NCBI GenBank assembly: GCA_035772405.1
Contig: JAYKKM010000006.1
Coordinates: 668,501 to 732,500, forward strand
Length of the DNA stretch: 64,000 bases
Direction: 5' to 3'
Source of the DNA: Chrysogorgia sp. JL179-B06
Taxonomy: Eukaryota > Cnidaria > Anthozoa > Scleralcyonacea > Chrysogorgiidae
Below the pieces are notes generated by a model. That model was not told where the DNA came from. It was given only the letters and a program-made list of their open reading frames with translations, and made no database searches. The position numbers were made by a program, and so were the translations under genes. Positions 22,861 to 34,400 of the stretch are shown here, one piece after another. The first letter of the stretch is position 1. Every line of letters begins with the position of its first letter.

Positions 22861-24150
22861 CGTTGATCTCACCTTTTTTGGCGCACAACTTCTCCAGAGC
22901 ATGTCTGACTCTTGTCACCGCTCACTGTAAATCTCTGGGTGTTGTGGGAACACCAAAATCGGTGTAAATTCTTGCCTCTGGGTGGACACCGTTATGAGTG
23001 TAAAGTTACACTGTTGTAAGTGTTAGTCTATACACCAGTCAGTGTATATTTACAAATCTCTTGCCTCTCTGTGGACACCAAATCAGTGTAAATTTACACT
23101 TGTGGTATAATTCTACACAACTCATTGAAAGTGCAAAATAATATATTTTCAACATCTAATTCATAAGATTAATTAATATTATAATCAGGACGGGGGGACC
23201 CATGCTCCCCCCTGGGAATTTTTGATTTTCTAAGCCTCTGAAACGATATTTCCTGCATTTTGGGGGCAGTTTTAACAAAAAAATTAAAATAAAAAACAGT
23301 TAAAATCATGATTTTATAGTCAGTATTTCCTTACTGTATACGAAACTAACTCTAACAATAATATTCACGCAAAAACTAGATGACAGTGAGCGTGCAAAAC
23401 AACACAGACGTGATAGATTTGTGCCAGAGATGAAAGTTGTTTACTTTTTGACATTGTTTAGCGAAACGTTTGTTAATGCGTAAACAACTTTTACGATTCT
23501 AAGAAAACAAAAGACGAACTTTTTGTTCGAATTAGATGTATGGCGTTCAAATGGTCACATTGAATTTTGACATTATAAACGCGCCATATGGTTTAACCGT
23601 ATGTTTATATGATCGCCTTGATATGTGTGGTATTGTGGTGTAGATTCTACTGTCTATTTATTTGATGATCATTCTGCTGGCATGCCTGATCATGAACACT
23701 GCTCCAACCTCGTACCACTGCTCCTGCGTCAGTCCAGAGGCAGCATTTCACTTCTGATAAGAACTCCTTATAGTATAGCAACCTATATACACAAAAGTAA
23801 AAGTAACAAACAGATATAGGCCATTTTCAAAATTACACGACATGACTCATACATATGCTGGAAGGACAACATTTTTAACATAGCAGCATCAGTTTATCGT
23901 GTTTTGCCATTACAATTGTTATTTACTCATATCCTGAAGCACTTGTTTGCCAAGATCGCTGCTATATTAAAAAAATTGTCCCTATTAGATCGCTTTTAGG
24001 CAAAACACAACGAATTTAACAACTACTGGAATTTAATGTGTTAAGATCAAGCTGCCTAATTTTCATGGCTATTTAGCAATACAGGGCTTTAGTAAATCAA
24101 TTGCAGATCAGATCAGAAACAAATGATTATCTGAATTACCAATGATGCGA
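22861..24150. other. No gene recognised; short GTGTAAA/TTTACAC repeats at its left end
   Basis: 22,960-23,120 repeats a pattern of GTGTAAATTTACAC-like palindromes and CTTGCCTCT plus GTGGACACC. The rest is AT-rich without coding motifs. Confidence 0.4.
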
Positions 24151-24154
24151 ATCA

Positions 24155-24380
24155 GTTTCTTTTATATGCAAATTTAACACTTTGACGTTACGCATGTATA
24201 ATGGTTATCGGAGAAGATTCTATATTTTTGCTGTAATCAAACGAAACCAATTCGAAGGAATCGTGTGCGTCTATTTCTCACACAGCATTAAACATACATA
24301 TTTTTAAGTGATTTCGTTTGATTATACAAGTGTGACGTCAAAATGTTTAATTTGCATATCAAAGAAACTGAAATATCTCG
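24155..24380. repeat. Inverted repeat (MITE-like)
   Basis: TTTCTTTTATATGCAAATTT at about 24,158-24,177 pairs with AATTTGCATATCAAAGAAAC at about 24,351-24,370. Inner segments ATCAAACGAAA and TTTCGTTTGAT also match inverted. No ORF. Confidence 0.55.
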
Positions 24381-24642
24381 ACAATGAAACTCGAAGAGTT
24401 CTTTCATTTAAGACAGACAATAATAATTTTTTGCTTCATAGGCATTTTACTGTAACTCAACAAACGGAAAGTTATTAAACTGTCAAAGAACTGTTAATAT
24501 CATTTTTAATCAAATCATCATTTTTGGGGTTAGGCAACACCATAAAAAACTATTAAAATTAAATATGCATATAATAGTTAAATGATCATATAATATTGGT
24601 AAATGTTTTGACTTGTTTTTTCTTGCCTGCAGATTGCTGCCC

Positions 24643-25093
24643 AACCTCGTACCCAGGGCATTTTGCCTCAACGGTCGAAGATCGGCGAAAATGGCCCTGC
24701 GATCGGCTGGTCGATTCCATAATCATATTGGCCAGTTCTAAAACTCGATTTATTCAGCTAGAGTATAATTTATTCATCTAAATCCACATGTTAAGAAATT
24801 TCCTCGCCTATCAATTTTACCACAAATAAGAAATATACAGGCTTTGGTTAATTGTCAAGAACTGCAATCGAGATAATCACGGATGTATTATGAATTAGTT
24901 GGTTTTAGGATGAATGCTTTACATGAACAAGTCTGCAGAGCTCTGCATATTTCTCATTCATCATCACATCAACAGAGTAAACAAAGACAAATGACCTAAA
25001 TTATCATAAATTATCATATCAAAACATCCAGAAATTCTGGGTGTCATGTGACCTCCACCGTGGAGGCAAAATGCCCTGGTGACGAGGCAGCAG
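24643..25093. mobile_element. Nonautonomous element, CAACCTCGTACCCAGGGCAT family, copy 1
   Basis: Begins CAACCTCGTACCCAGGGCAT and ends with an inverted counterpart (AAAATGCCCTGGTGACGAGG). Internal blocks, including GATCGGCTGGTC, an AGTATAATTTATTCATCTAA block and a CCAGAAATTCTGG palindrome, are the same as those of the copy at 34,804-35,234/53,895-53,957 but in the opposite orientation. It therefore shows what the empty site of the Polinton insertion looked like. Confidence 0.7.
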
Positions 25094-25466
25094 CCTTGAT
25101 TTTTATTGTTTGGGTATTTGATAATCTTTTGAGAACTTCGGCTAAAAAGGGCAAGAAGAGAAAGATAAGACATAACACCCCTACATTTGGTGTTAAAATA
25201 TAACAATTATCAGAGGAGTCTTTTTTAATATAATAATTTTCAAAGTTGAAGCTTGCATTACCTGCTGAAGTCTGATAATGCAGACAGAGATCTTAATAAT
25301 TCTTGATGTCAAAAGACTAAAAAAAGCTGAATTCAACAACTGTTATATTATATATATTCAGCACAGTACTCATCTACAGTAAATTGTGGACAAATTGCTG
25401 GTTTTCTGGGCAAGTGGTTTGCCTCGCTGGATAGCATGTCGTTGGCATGCATCCCATCTGTATATC

Positions 25467-26301
<835 letters not shown>

Positions 26302-26386
26302 GTGTAGGTTTGGTCTACGGAATGCAAAGAGTGCTCAACAACATATAGTTAGAGCAAATAATAGATTTTCGCTTACCTCAAAACTG

Positions 26387-26432
26387 GTCTGCTACAACTT
26401 GTTTCATCTGTAAAAGAATCTTCAGGCAGTGA
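26387..26432 (-). ncRNA. Hammerhead-ribozyme-like motif downstream of the PLE ORF
   Basis: On the minus strand: stem I CTGC, core CTGAAGA, a short stem II (TCT/AGA, with a T-T closing pair), GAAA, a short stem III CAA/TTG, cleavage-type TA, then GCAG pairing with CTGC. This is the layout of the minimal type I hammerheads known from PLE terminal repeats. Stem II is weak, so activity is uncertain. Confidence 0.5.
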
Positions 26433-26458
26433 CAATATCGAAAGGGATGACCGCTTAT

Positions 26459-28564
26459 TTATAGGCTTTCTGCCGGAAAGTGGGGGCGTATGTGGGGGAC
26501 AAAGCATGAGGTCATGGCTTTGTTTGCGTTGATTACGCGAAATTTATTACGATGACGACACTGTGAAATTATTTCCGCTCTTTTGTTGAGTAAACTATTC
26601 TTATTTTTTTCTTTTAAAATACAAAATTTTTCTTCTAAACATAAATTGCATCGTTTTGATCCTCCTGTGTACGAAATAGAATGTTTTAGAATTTGCCAAT
26701 TAATACTGAAATCTTTATTGTTTTCTTTCAATGTCCAAATATATTTCGAAAGTTCGGTGTCATTTTCATGCTTTTTATGTTGAAAAGATTTAGTGTGGTT
26801 GGCCAATCGCTCTTTGAATGTGGTTGCAGTCATACCAATGTCGTGTTTTATTTCGTTTGTGATGTTTACTGTCACTGTTGCTTTGTTTACTATGTCTCTA
26901 GTCATGCATTGTTCTTGAAGCGGGCAAATGGTGTTCTCTCTACAACTGCAATTAGTAGCGTCCCTATCCTGCGGTTTGATGTTCCTAGCTATGCGTGCAT
27001 TGTGCTTAGTGATTATTGACTTAACATTGTTCATGCAGCTGTAACTTACTTTAACTGTATTTCTGTTAAAAATCTTATGGAGCTTGTGGTGCGGAGGGAA
27101 ATGTTTGTCAATTAGGCTAAGGAAATTACGTCCTATGTTAGTGCTGACACTCTTGCTAAATGGTGGGTTGAACCAAATGATATTGCGTTGCCTATTCCTA
27201 CGTGGTCGTTGCGGTGTATCATGAGTGTAGCTAAGTTCATGATTAAAGTTGCTGTGCCTAAGCGCGTTCTGATATAAGGGTGCAGATTCCTGAAAAGTTT
27301 GCTCATCTGACGAAAGGAGTTTAATGCGTTTGTTAATTGATGCAGGTAGTTGCCTTGTTATGCTTGGTGGATGGTTAGAGTGCATATTTATGTATAGCGG
27401 ATCGTCATTGGGCTTCCTATAGGGCCTATAGTTTCCATTGTTAAGGTCGAAAGTTACATCTAAAAAGTTTACTATACGTAAATTTGATTCGGCGGTGATT
27501 TTTAGGTCAAATTGCTCGAAAATTTTGTGGAGATCTTTTCTTGTTTTGTCTGCTAAACGTGCTGATTTACTTTTTATGATAGCCAAACCGTCATCTCTAT
27601 ATAGGCCGATGCTTTCTTTGCCAAATTTCTTACTTAGGTGGTTTAAAATGAAAAGGCCTACGAGCTCACAAATTTCCGCGCCGTCGAAACTGCCCATGGT
27701 AACGTCGAACAAATTCTTGCTATCTTTTTTTATCCATGAAATTCCGCTATTGAAAAGGAGAGATTTTCTAGCGTGTTTTATTATTGAAATGTTGTTTTGA
27801 GGTATAGTAGCCAAATTTGAAGCCCAGGACAGAGCTTGGTCCAATAGTTTTTCAGAAATAGATGGATAGAAATCGACAATGTCAAATGAAATGAAACTGT
27901 GTCTGTCCTTATCTTTTATATTGCCAAACCACTCAATAACTTGTTTTGTATTTCTCCATTGATTTAAATTCAGTTTTTGTCTCAAATTAGAATTAATTTT
28001 GTCCAAAATAGCTTTGCTTAGTTTTCCGGATTCGCTTTTGGCGGGGTTAATTAATCGACATTTTGGGTTGTTTTCGAAATTTTCTTTGTGGTCTTTTGAA
28101 GATATAAATGCTTCGCGTTTTTTCATTTTTTCAATTCTGTCGCCGATTCCTAAATTGTTCGAAATGTCTTTTAGTTCTGAGTCAATTTCATCTATAGAGT
28201 CCTCGGATCCATGCTTATATGTTTTTGTGATGTTGTCATGTAAGAGATTGTTGTATATGTCGGGCGGGGTTTCATAAATATTCCGAGTTTTGTCTGCAAA
28301 AATGAAAATGTTGGGAGACGTATTAATTTTCTTTAAATCGTTAGCCAAAGATTTCTGAAATTGGTTCCTATATGGCCGGAATTGTACATTCTCGATTAGT
28401 TTTATAAGTTCGTCTTCGAAGGGTTTCGTATCTGGAATCGAAGGAGGTGTTTTGTTGGACGCAAGGCCGAAAAGGTTCTTTTGGTTCTCACTATTTTTGT
28501 TTTTAAGAAAGAAATTGGCTTTCCATCTCATACGTTTTAATACACTTTCCACTTTTTCAATCAA
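26459..28564 (-). CDS. Penelope-like element polyprotein: RT plus GIY-YIG-type endonuclease (both tyrosines lost)
   Basis: A 701-codon open frame. RT motifs in order: FISSKDHKENF and CRLINPAKS (about residues 153-175), FDIVDFYPSISEKL (motif A, about 225), GSFDGAEICELVG (about 292), GLYRDDGLAI (catalytic, about 320), NFLDVTFDL (about 365). A Cys-rich linker (CSCRENTICPLQEQC) follows, then the GIY-YIG-like domain, then CNLCLEEKFCIL and CRHRNKF. The enzyme would reverse transcribe and cleave target DNA during retrotransposition. No ATG at the left boundary (TTG used), and the frame stops at the junction with the inverted copy, so it is 5' truncated or starts elsewhere. In the endonuclease the VY and YIG tyrosines are Asn and Asp (codons at 26,885-26,887 and 26,840-26,842), unlike the copy at 28,568-29,509. 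Frame otherwise intact, suggesting recent insertion. Confidence 0.85.
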   Translation of the reverse strand: MIEKVESVLKRMRWKANFFLKNKNSENQKNLFGLASNKTPPSIPDTKPFEDELIKLIENVQFRPYRNQFQKSLANDLKKINTSPNIFIFADKTRNIYETPPDIYNNLLHDNITKTYKHGSEDSIDEIDSELKDISNNLGIGDRIEKMKKREAFISSKDHKENFENNPKCRLINPAKSESGKLSKAILDKINSNLRQKLNLNQWRNTKQVIEWFGNIKDKDRHSFISFDIVDFYPSISEKLLDQALSWASNLATIPQNNISIIKHARKSLLFNSGISWIKKDSKNLFDVTMGSFDGAEICELVGLFILNHLSKKFGKESIGLYRDDGLAIIKSKSARLADKTRKDLHKIFEQFDLKITAESNLRIVNFLDVTFDLNNGNYRPYRKPNDDPLYINMHSNHPPSITRQLPASINKRIKLLSSDEQTFQESAPLYQNALRHSNFNHELSYTHDTPQRPRRNRQRNIIWFNPPFSKSVSTNIGRNFLSLIDKHFPPHHKLHKIFNRNTVKVSYSCMNNVKSIITKHNARIARNIKPQDRDATNCSCRENTICPLQEQCMTRDIVNKATVTVNITNEIKHDIGMTATTFKERLANHTKSFQHKKHENDTELSKYIWTLKENNKDFSINWQILKHSISYTGGSKRCNLCLEEKFCILKEKNKNSLLNKRAEIISQCRHRNKFRVINANKAMTSCFVPHIRPHFPAESL

Positions 28565-28567
28565 ATT

Positions 28568-29509
28568 ATGCTATACATAAATATGCACTCTAACCATCCA
28601 CCAAGCATAACAAGGCAACTACCTGCATCAATTAACAAACGCATTAAACTCCTTTCGTCAGATGAGCAAACTTTTCAGGAATCTGCACCCTTATATCAGA
28701 ACGCGCTTAGGCACAGCAACTTTAATCATGAACTTAGCTACACTCATGATACACCGCAACGACCACGTAGGAATAGGCAACGCAATATCATTTGGTTCAA
28801 CCCACCATTTAGCAAGAGTGTCAGCACTAACATAGGACGTAATTTCCTTAGCCTAATTGACAAACATTTCCCTCCGCACCACAAGCACCATAAGATTTTT
28901 AACAGAAATACAGTTAAAGTAAGTTACAGCTGCATGAACAATGTTAAGTCAATAATCACTAAGCACAATGCACGCATAGCTAGGAACATCAAACCGCAGG
29001 ATAGGGACGCTACTAATTGCAGTTGTAGAGAGAACACCATTTGCCCGCTTCAAGAACAATGCATGACTAGAGACATAGTATACAAAGCAACAGTGACAGT
29101 AAACATAACAAACGAAATAAAACACTACATTGGTATGACTGCAACCACATTCAAAGAGCGATTGGCCAACCACACTAAATCTTTTCAACATAAAAAGCAT
29201 GAAAATGACACCGAACTTTCGAAATATATTTGGACATTGAAAGAAAACAATAAAGATTTCAGTATTAATTGGCAAATTCTAAAACATTCTATTTCGTACA
29301 CAGGAGGATCAAAACGATGCAATTTATGTTTAGAAGAAAAATTTTGTATTTTAAAAGAAAAAAATAAGAATAGTTTACTCAACAAAAGAGCGGAAATAAT
29401 TTCACAGTGTCGTCATCGTAATAAATTTCGCGTAATCAACGCAAACAAAGCCATGACCTCATGCTTTGTCCCCCACATACGCCCCCACTTTCCGGCAGAA
29501 AGCCTATAA
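28568..29509 (+). pseudogene. 5'-truncated PLE copy, inverted relative to the long copy
   Basis: Encodes 313 residues matching the C-terminal part of the minus-strand PLE ORF with only three differences. It lacks the whole RT palm. The Cys-rich linker and endonuclease are intact, with VYKA (Tyr codon 29,081-29,083) and YIGMT (Tyr codon 29,126-29,128). Similarity continues past the stop into the 3' noncoding part to about 29,600. Head-to-head fusion with the long copy occurs at about 28,565. It has no plausible promoter, so expression is doubtful. Confidence 0.85.
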
Positions 29510-29535
29510 ATAAGCGGTCATCCCTTTCGATATTG

Positions 29536-29581
29536 TCACTGCCTGAAGATTCTTTTACAGATGAAACAAGTTGTAGCAGAC
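29536..29581 (+). ncRNA. Hammerhead-like motif of the truncated PLE copy
   Basis: Same motif as at 26,387-26,432 in the opposite orientation: CTGC, CTGAAGA, GAAA, CAA/TTG, TA, GCAG. Identical by eye to the other copy. Confidence 0.5.
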
Positions 29582-29598
29582 CAGTTTTGAGGTAAGCG

Positions 29599-29604
<6 letters not shown>

Positions 29605-29645
<41 letters not shown>
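29605..29645. repeat. (TA)n microsatellite
   Basis: About 40 bp of TA ending the PLE inverted pair on the right. Confidence 0.9.
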
Positions 29646-29647
<2 letters not shown>

Positions 29648-29988
29648 TAAGACAGTTAAAACAGTTAAAAAGAGTGATCCATCATGTTAAAATAACTAAA
29701 ATATTAAAAATCGGTAACTCCGGGTTTCACGCTCAACAGGCGATCATCAGACTAAAAGTAAAACTAAAACTCGTCTACGCCGGTTTATAATTGGATGCAT
29801 AAAATTTGTTTTCATGTCTGCACTTAGAAATTAGTTCAGATCTTTTGTTTAAGAGATTATCTTTGTTTGCGTTTATAATACAGAGCTTCTCCGTTAAACA
29901 CAAGCCACATTGTTTAGCACCAGTTATTTAGCACCAGTTATTTTAACATGATGGATCACTCTTTTTAACTGTTTTAACTGTCTTAGTA
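29646..29988. repeat. Inverted-end PLE 3' fragment
   Basis: CTAAGACAGTTAAAACAGTT at 29,647 recurs inverted at about 29,968-29,988, together with AGAGTGATCCATCATG. Between the arms the minus strand reads LCLTEKLCIINANKDNLLNK and SELISKCRHENKF, the C-terminus of a different PLE. A CTGATGA plus GCGTGAAAC hammerhead-like core lies at about 29,730-29,760 on the minus strand. Confidence 0.65.
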
Positions 29989-30026
29989 TATATGCTCTAT
30001 GCAGAATTGCATATAGAGCTCTCTAC

Positions 30027-30291
<265 letters not shown>

Positions 30292-30400
30292 GTGTGATGA
30301 TAGAAACTATCGGGTTCAAGATCATTTGGATAGAGTGCTCGATGCGTGAACGCAGAGCGAAATTAACAAGGTGAAAACACTGGTTATTTCATTGAAATTT

Positions 30401-30459
30401 ATTCGCTACAAATTTGTTTCGTATGGTTAGCCGAAGCTTGCCACACTCGTCAGGTGAAT
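30401..30459 (-). ncRNA. Hammerhead ribozyme (type I-like), best example in the window
   Basis: Read on the minus strand: stem I ATTCAC, core CTGACGA, stem II GTGTGG/CCATAC (six pairs, one wobble) with an inner AGC-TTCG-GCT hairpin, GAAA, stem III CAA/TTG, cleavage dinucleotide TA, and 3' stem I GCGAAT, which pairs with ATTCAC except for one A-C. All invariant core positions are present. It lies about 80 bp downstream of the PLE ORF on the same strand, where PLE terminal repeats carry hammerheads. Confidence 0.7.
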
Positions 30460-30537
30460 GACAAATATTTACAGCTTAGCAGAATATATACATGAGATGC
30501 GTGGTAAAATAGGGGTCGTATTACAGTTCGTGATAAA

Positions 30538-31735
30538 TTACGTAGGATATTTACATAAAAGATATTTCTTACGATGACGGCAGGTGGAGATTAATTCATT
30601 TCGTTTGTTGAGGGAGCTGAGTTCGGGGTGGTAGATAATTATAAATTTTTCGTGGAGGCATAAGTTACAGTGTTTTGATTTGTTGGAGTAGGGTTGGCAT
30701 TTTTTGAGGATTTTCCAGTTTATTGTGTGAGGGGTGTTAGTTTCTTTCAAAGACCAAATGTGCTTACTTAGTTCCGTGGCGTGTTTCTTATGTTTGTTTC
30801 TGAATGACGATGTGTGATTAAGATATCTAGTCTTGAATGTGGTCTCCGTCAGTCCGACATAGGTTTGGTTCTCGTTGTTTTCGGTATTTGTGACGGTGGC
30901 TTGATACACTACAGCTTTGGTCAGGCACTTTCCCTTCAGTGGGCAGCTGTTCTTCTGCCGGCAGTTGCATTCGGGCTCTGGCTCTTTGTTTTTCTCTGCT
31001 TCTTGTCTCAGTATGCGCTTATTATGTGAAGAGATGATGGACTGCACATTCGGCATGCAACTGTAACTCAGCTTCACTGTGTTACGATTGAGCAGCTTGT
31101 GGAGGGGATGGTTTTTCGGAAAGCACTCGTCCACTGCCATCAGGAACTTATGGCCGATATCTGTGGCGACGTTTGAGCTGTATGGCGGGTTGAACCAAGT
31201 GATGTTCCTGCTCCTACGGCGTTTTGTGGTCGTGGGTTGGGGGTCGTAATGTAGGTTGTGGTTGAAGCCGCTGTGTCTGAGTGCGTCTTGGTAGGGTTGG
31301 GAGCTGCTATCGAATGTTTCTTTGGTCGATGAGATCTTTGAAAGTCGCCGGTTAATCGTCTCAGGAATTCTCTGTAAGATGGTTGGAGGGTGGTTGCTGT
31401 GGATGTTGATATATTGGGTAGTGTTGCCCGGGATTGATCAGGCGAGAAGTAGGGCTGTTATCGAAGTTCGGTTTGTGGTCCTTCAGCGTAATAAAGCATT
31501 CTTTCTCGGCTAGCATATCTATTCTGTTGTCTAGCTTCAGTTTCGTCGCGGTTTTCTTCTCTTCGGCTATTATTTTGGCTGTGCTGTTGGTTGGCGCTTT
31601 CTTGTAGGTTTTTGTATAGTTGTTGATAGGAGTCGGGTTTAACGCGGTAATAGTTAGTTGTTTTGTCGGCGGGAACAAGCAGTTCTTTATCTGTCTTTAT
31701 CCTCTTCATGTCTTGTGAAAGCTTCTGTTGGAGAT
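30538..31735 (-). pseudogene. PLE polyprotein with internal deletion of the RT core
   Basis: The C-terminal part (30,538-31,140) encodes NTVKLSYSCM, the Cys linker CNCRQKNSCPLKGKC, and an endonuclease with VVYQATV and YVGLTETTFKTR, so both tyrosines are present. It ends with CNLCLHEKF and CRHRKKY. Upstream frames (31,361-31,730) give the N-terminal part (VPADKTTNYYR, FITLKDHKPNF, SRLINPGQ). The RT palm motifs between these are missing, and frames shift. It ends at about 31,735 in a TA-rich tract. Confidence 0.75.
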
Positions 31736-31784
31736 AAATATATATACATATATATTTAAACAAAGCTTTGAAATACGTCGAAAC

Positions 31785-31900
31785 CATGGTGGAATGGTAA
31801 ATATAGTTCTTACAAGAACTGTTCGAAATCACTACTAATATAATTATTATACACGATAATATATGTATAATATATAATCACATTTACCAATGGCGTAATG
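31785..31900. repeat. Copy of the MITE-like family seen at 6,254-6,415
   Basis: Shares ACCATGGTGGAATGGTAA and TTACCAATGGCGTAATGTT with that repeat. The inner arms are diverged. Confidence 0.5.
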
Positions 31901-31909
31901 TTGGAGCAA

Positions 31910-33046
31910 AGGATAGGAAGGAGAAATGAGTTCTTAGAAGAACTGTTTAAAGATAGAGAAATAAATAGGATTTTAAAATAAATGAGCACGATGCATTTCG
32001 GCAGACAACTAATCAAGTGCTACGTCTGCTAAAGAAAAACCATAAGATAGCATGTATTTATAGTCAACAAAAAGTCCAGTTTCGTCAGACGCAAAGGCGT
32101 CATGACAGTGTTCCTAAACTAACGATGTTTTAAAAATGAATTCCTTCTGTGTCGGCACAAGTCAGGATCTGATAACTTGATGTAAATAGATTTATGTTTA
32201 TGTCAGATGTTATGATTTTTATGATGTTTATGTTTATGTTAGATGATATTTATAACAAGGAAGAATTAAGTAGATTAAATATCTTGTCACAGAGCCTGAA
32301 AGTTGGAATGCTCAATGTGAAAAATTTTCTCTCTAAATTTGACTTTGTAAGATTTTGTTCGTACTTAGCTGACATTCACTCTATGGACCTAACAAATGCC
32401 CAGTCTACTTAAAATTACCGTGGATTGGTAAAATCTCCGAACAATTCGAGAAACAACTGAAGGTTACTATAGAAAATACTTGCCGCCTACTCCGAAAGTA
32501 ATTTTACCTGCTTTTTCATCAAGCTCTGTAATTTACGAATTTAAATGCGAGTGTGGTTCTCGCTACGTAGGAAGAACTTCTCAAAGGTTAGGTGAAAGAA
32601 TGAAACAACACGTTCCTACTAACATACGCCGAAAAACTGTTCCATTACGCCAACAGCCAAAAAGACAATGCCGTCAAGACATGGTGATTTTGCTATTTCC
32701 CGACACCTGTCAAATTCCCAATGCGCCAATTCTTACAATGACACCAATTTCCGGATATTGGCCAAGTGTCGTTCGCCCTTTCAATTGAAGGTGTTAGAAG
32801 CTATTTACATCAAGTTGTCAGATCCTGACTTGTGGCGACAGAAGGAATTCATTTTTAAAACATCGTTATTTTAGGAACACTGTCATGACGCCTTTGCGTC
32901 TGACGTTGCTATCTTATGGTTTTTCTTTAGCAGACTAGGCACTTGATAAGTTGTCTGCCGAAATGCATCGTGCTCATTTATTTTAAAATCCTATTTATTT
33001 CTCCATCTTTAAACAGTTCTTCTAATAACTCATTTCTCCTTCCTAA
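31910..33046 (+). pseudogene. PLE fragment with GIY-YIG domain bounded by inverted copies of its own 3' end
   Basis: The plus-strand coding remnant (about 32,194-32,874) includes VIYEFKCECGSRYVGRTSQR, a GIY-YIG endonuclease start of a different PLE type, then LKVLEAIYIKLSDPDLWRQK. After its stop, about 240 bp (32,808-33,046) recur inverted at 31,910-32,184 (for example GACGCAAAGGCGTCATGACA). A partial PLE joined to an inverted piece of its own 3' region is a known insertion outcome for these elements. The RT domain is absent. Confidence 0.65.
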
Positions 33047-33300
33047 CCTCAACTATAAATTGTCCAATCAAAGAGCTAGATTTGTACCACGTGATCAGTC
33101 AATTTAAACTCGAATTCGAGTTCGAATACCCCGCTCGTACCCAGTACTCGCGCGTAAACCAAGACGAGCCTGTAAACAATGGAGGAACAACAAGACGTTT
33201 CTAGAGACGTTTCAAGACAGCATTCAAGATTGTTTCGGTATAATATATCATCCCTCGGGGTAATATTTCGTCGAATTCCCCTCGCTCCGGGTCTATAAAT
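33047..33300. other. Short uncharacterised segment
   Basis: Contains a 39-codon plus-strand ORF at 33,180-33,299 beginning MEEQQDVSRDVSRQ. No known motif and no context, so not called as a gene. A TCGAATTCGA palindromic patch lies at about 33,110. Confidence 0.3.
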
Positions 33301-33440
33301 GATATATATATATATATATAAGTAGAGTGCTGCGTAGACAGTGTTTTGAATATATAGCAAAGTGAAAAGGTGGTAAACTGCCAAGAATTTAGTGACGAGA
33401 TACTGACGTTTCGAGCGGAGCCCTTCATCAGAGTAAGACT
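33301..33440 (-). repeat. PLE terminal-repeat module with hammerhead-like core
   Basis: Minus-strand core at 33,401-33,435: TACT, CTGATGA, GGGC/GCTC stem II, GAAA, CGTC, AGTA. The flanking sequence (GTAGAGTGCTGCGTAGACAG, GGTGGTAAACTGCCAAGAAT) is shared with copies at 55,294-55,497 and 59,070-59,200. Flanked by (TA)n on both sides. Confidence 0.6.
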
Positions 33441-33445
33441 CTACT

Positions 33446-33450
<5 letters not shown>

Positions 33451-33535
<85 letters not shown>
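33451..33535. repeat. (TA)n microsatellite
   Basis: TA run with a single TAATA interruption. Confidence 0.9.
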
Positions 33536-33539
<4 letters not shown>

Positions 33540-33541
<2 letters not shown>

Positions 33542-33805
33542 GGGTGTATAAAAAAAAACGCGACCTTTAGAAATTAACCTATTGTTGTTAAGCACAAGAT
33601 TTTATGCTCCTGGGAATTTTAATGCTCTGTGGTCAGTTGACCATATTTATTCGAACTGATGATATAATTAGTACTTTGACAATTTGTTATGCAGTTATGC
33701 TCCTTCATACAATTAGAAGCTATTTTAAATTCCCAGGAGCATAAAATCTTGTGCTTAACAACAATAGGTTAATTTCTAAAGGTCGCGTTTTTTTTATGCA
33801 CCCTG
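33540..33805. mobile_element. MITE with CAGGGTGTATAAAAAAA termini, copy 1
   Basis: Starts CAGGGTGTATAAAAAAA at 33,540 and ends in a CACCCTG inverted counterpart at 33,805. The subterminal blocks CGCGACCTTTAGAAATTAAC and GCACAAGATTTTATGCTCCT also pair inverted. Nonautonomous; resembles mariner-type ends. TA flanks both sides. Confidence 0.7.
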
Positions 33806-33811
33806 TATATA

Positions 33812-34128
33812 CAGGGTGTATAAAAAAAAGCGCAACCTCAGAATTTCCCAAGAAATCCACTGTGTTCTTAAACACAAAATATTTTCGCCCCTGGGAATTT
33901 AAAATAGCTTGTAATCGTATTCCAGGGGCATAACTGTCTAATTACTACAAACTCGAGCACGTAAAGCAGAATTGAATCGAAATTTATGCATTTATTTAAT
34001 GGAAAGTTGTTTAGTTTACAAGTATCAACAACAGTTAAATTCCCAGAGGCCTAAAATCTTTTGTGCTAATAAAAACAAAGTGGATTTCTTGGAAAATTCC
34101 GATGTTGCGCTTTTTTTTATACACCCTG
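33812..34128. mobile_element. MITE with CAGGGTGTATAAAAAAA termini, copy 2
   Basis: Adjacent to copy 1 across a few bases of TATA. Begins CAGGGTGTATAAAAAAA and ends CACCCTG at 34,128, with a subterminal pair CCAAGAAATCCAC/GTGGATTTCTTGG. A third, related end begins at about 34,135 (CAGTGTGTATCAAAAAAACT); its like is found inverted at 55,118-55,160. Confidence 0.7.
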
Positions 34129-34134
34129 TATATA

Positions 34135-34400
34135 CAGTGTGTATCAAAAAAACTGCTACCACTAGAAATTACTATCGCAAGTGAAGTGCTGCCTCATTTC
34201 AAAGAAATTCCAATATTTTACAAGACAGATTGGCGACGTAAAGAGGCGCGGGTAGAACCGTAGGGGAAACTGCTTTGTTATCGCATTTATGGTCACAAAT
34301 TTTTTTCAATCATCAATAATTAATTACCAAAGCTTGATAAACCAAAAAACAAAATCGAGAAATACCAGGTTATTTATTACCTTCGACGGTTATTAGCACA
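34135..34400. other. No gene recognised
   Basis: Noncoding sequence between the MITE pair and the decayed ORF. Confidence 0.35.

Noticed and set aside
26583..28277. Cys/Phe-rich plus-strand ORFs opposite the long PLE (and mirror ORFs at 28,949-29,385)
   Set aside because: Antisense shadows of the RT/endonuclease frame, duplicated because the PLE is duplicated.
33180..33299. 39-codon ORF MEEQQDVSRDVSRQ
   Set aside because: Short, no motif, embedded in repeats.
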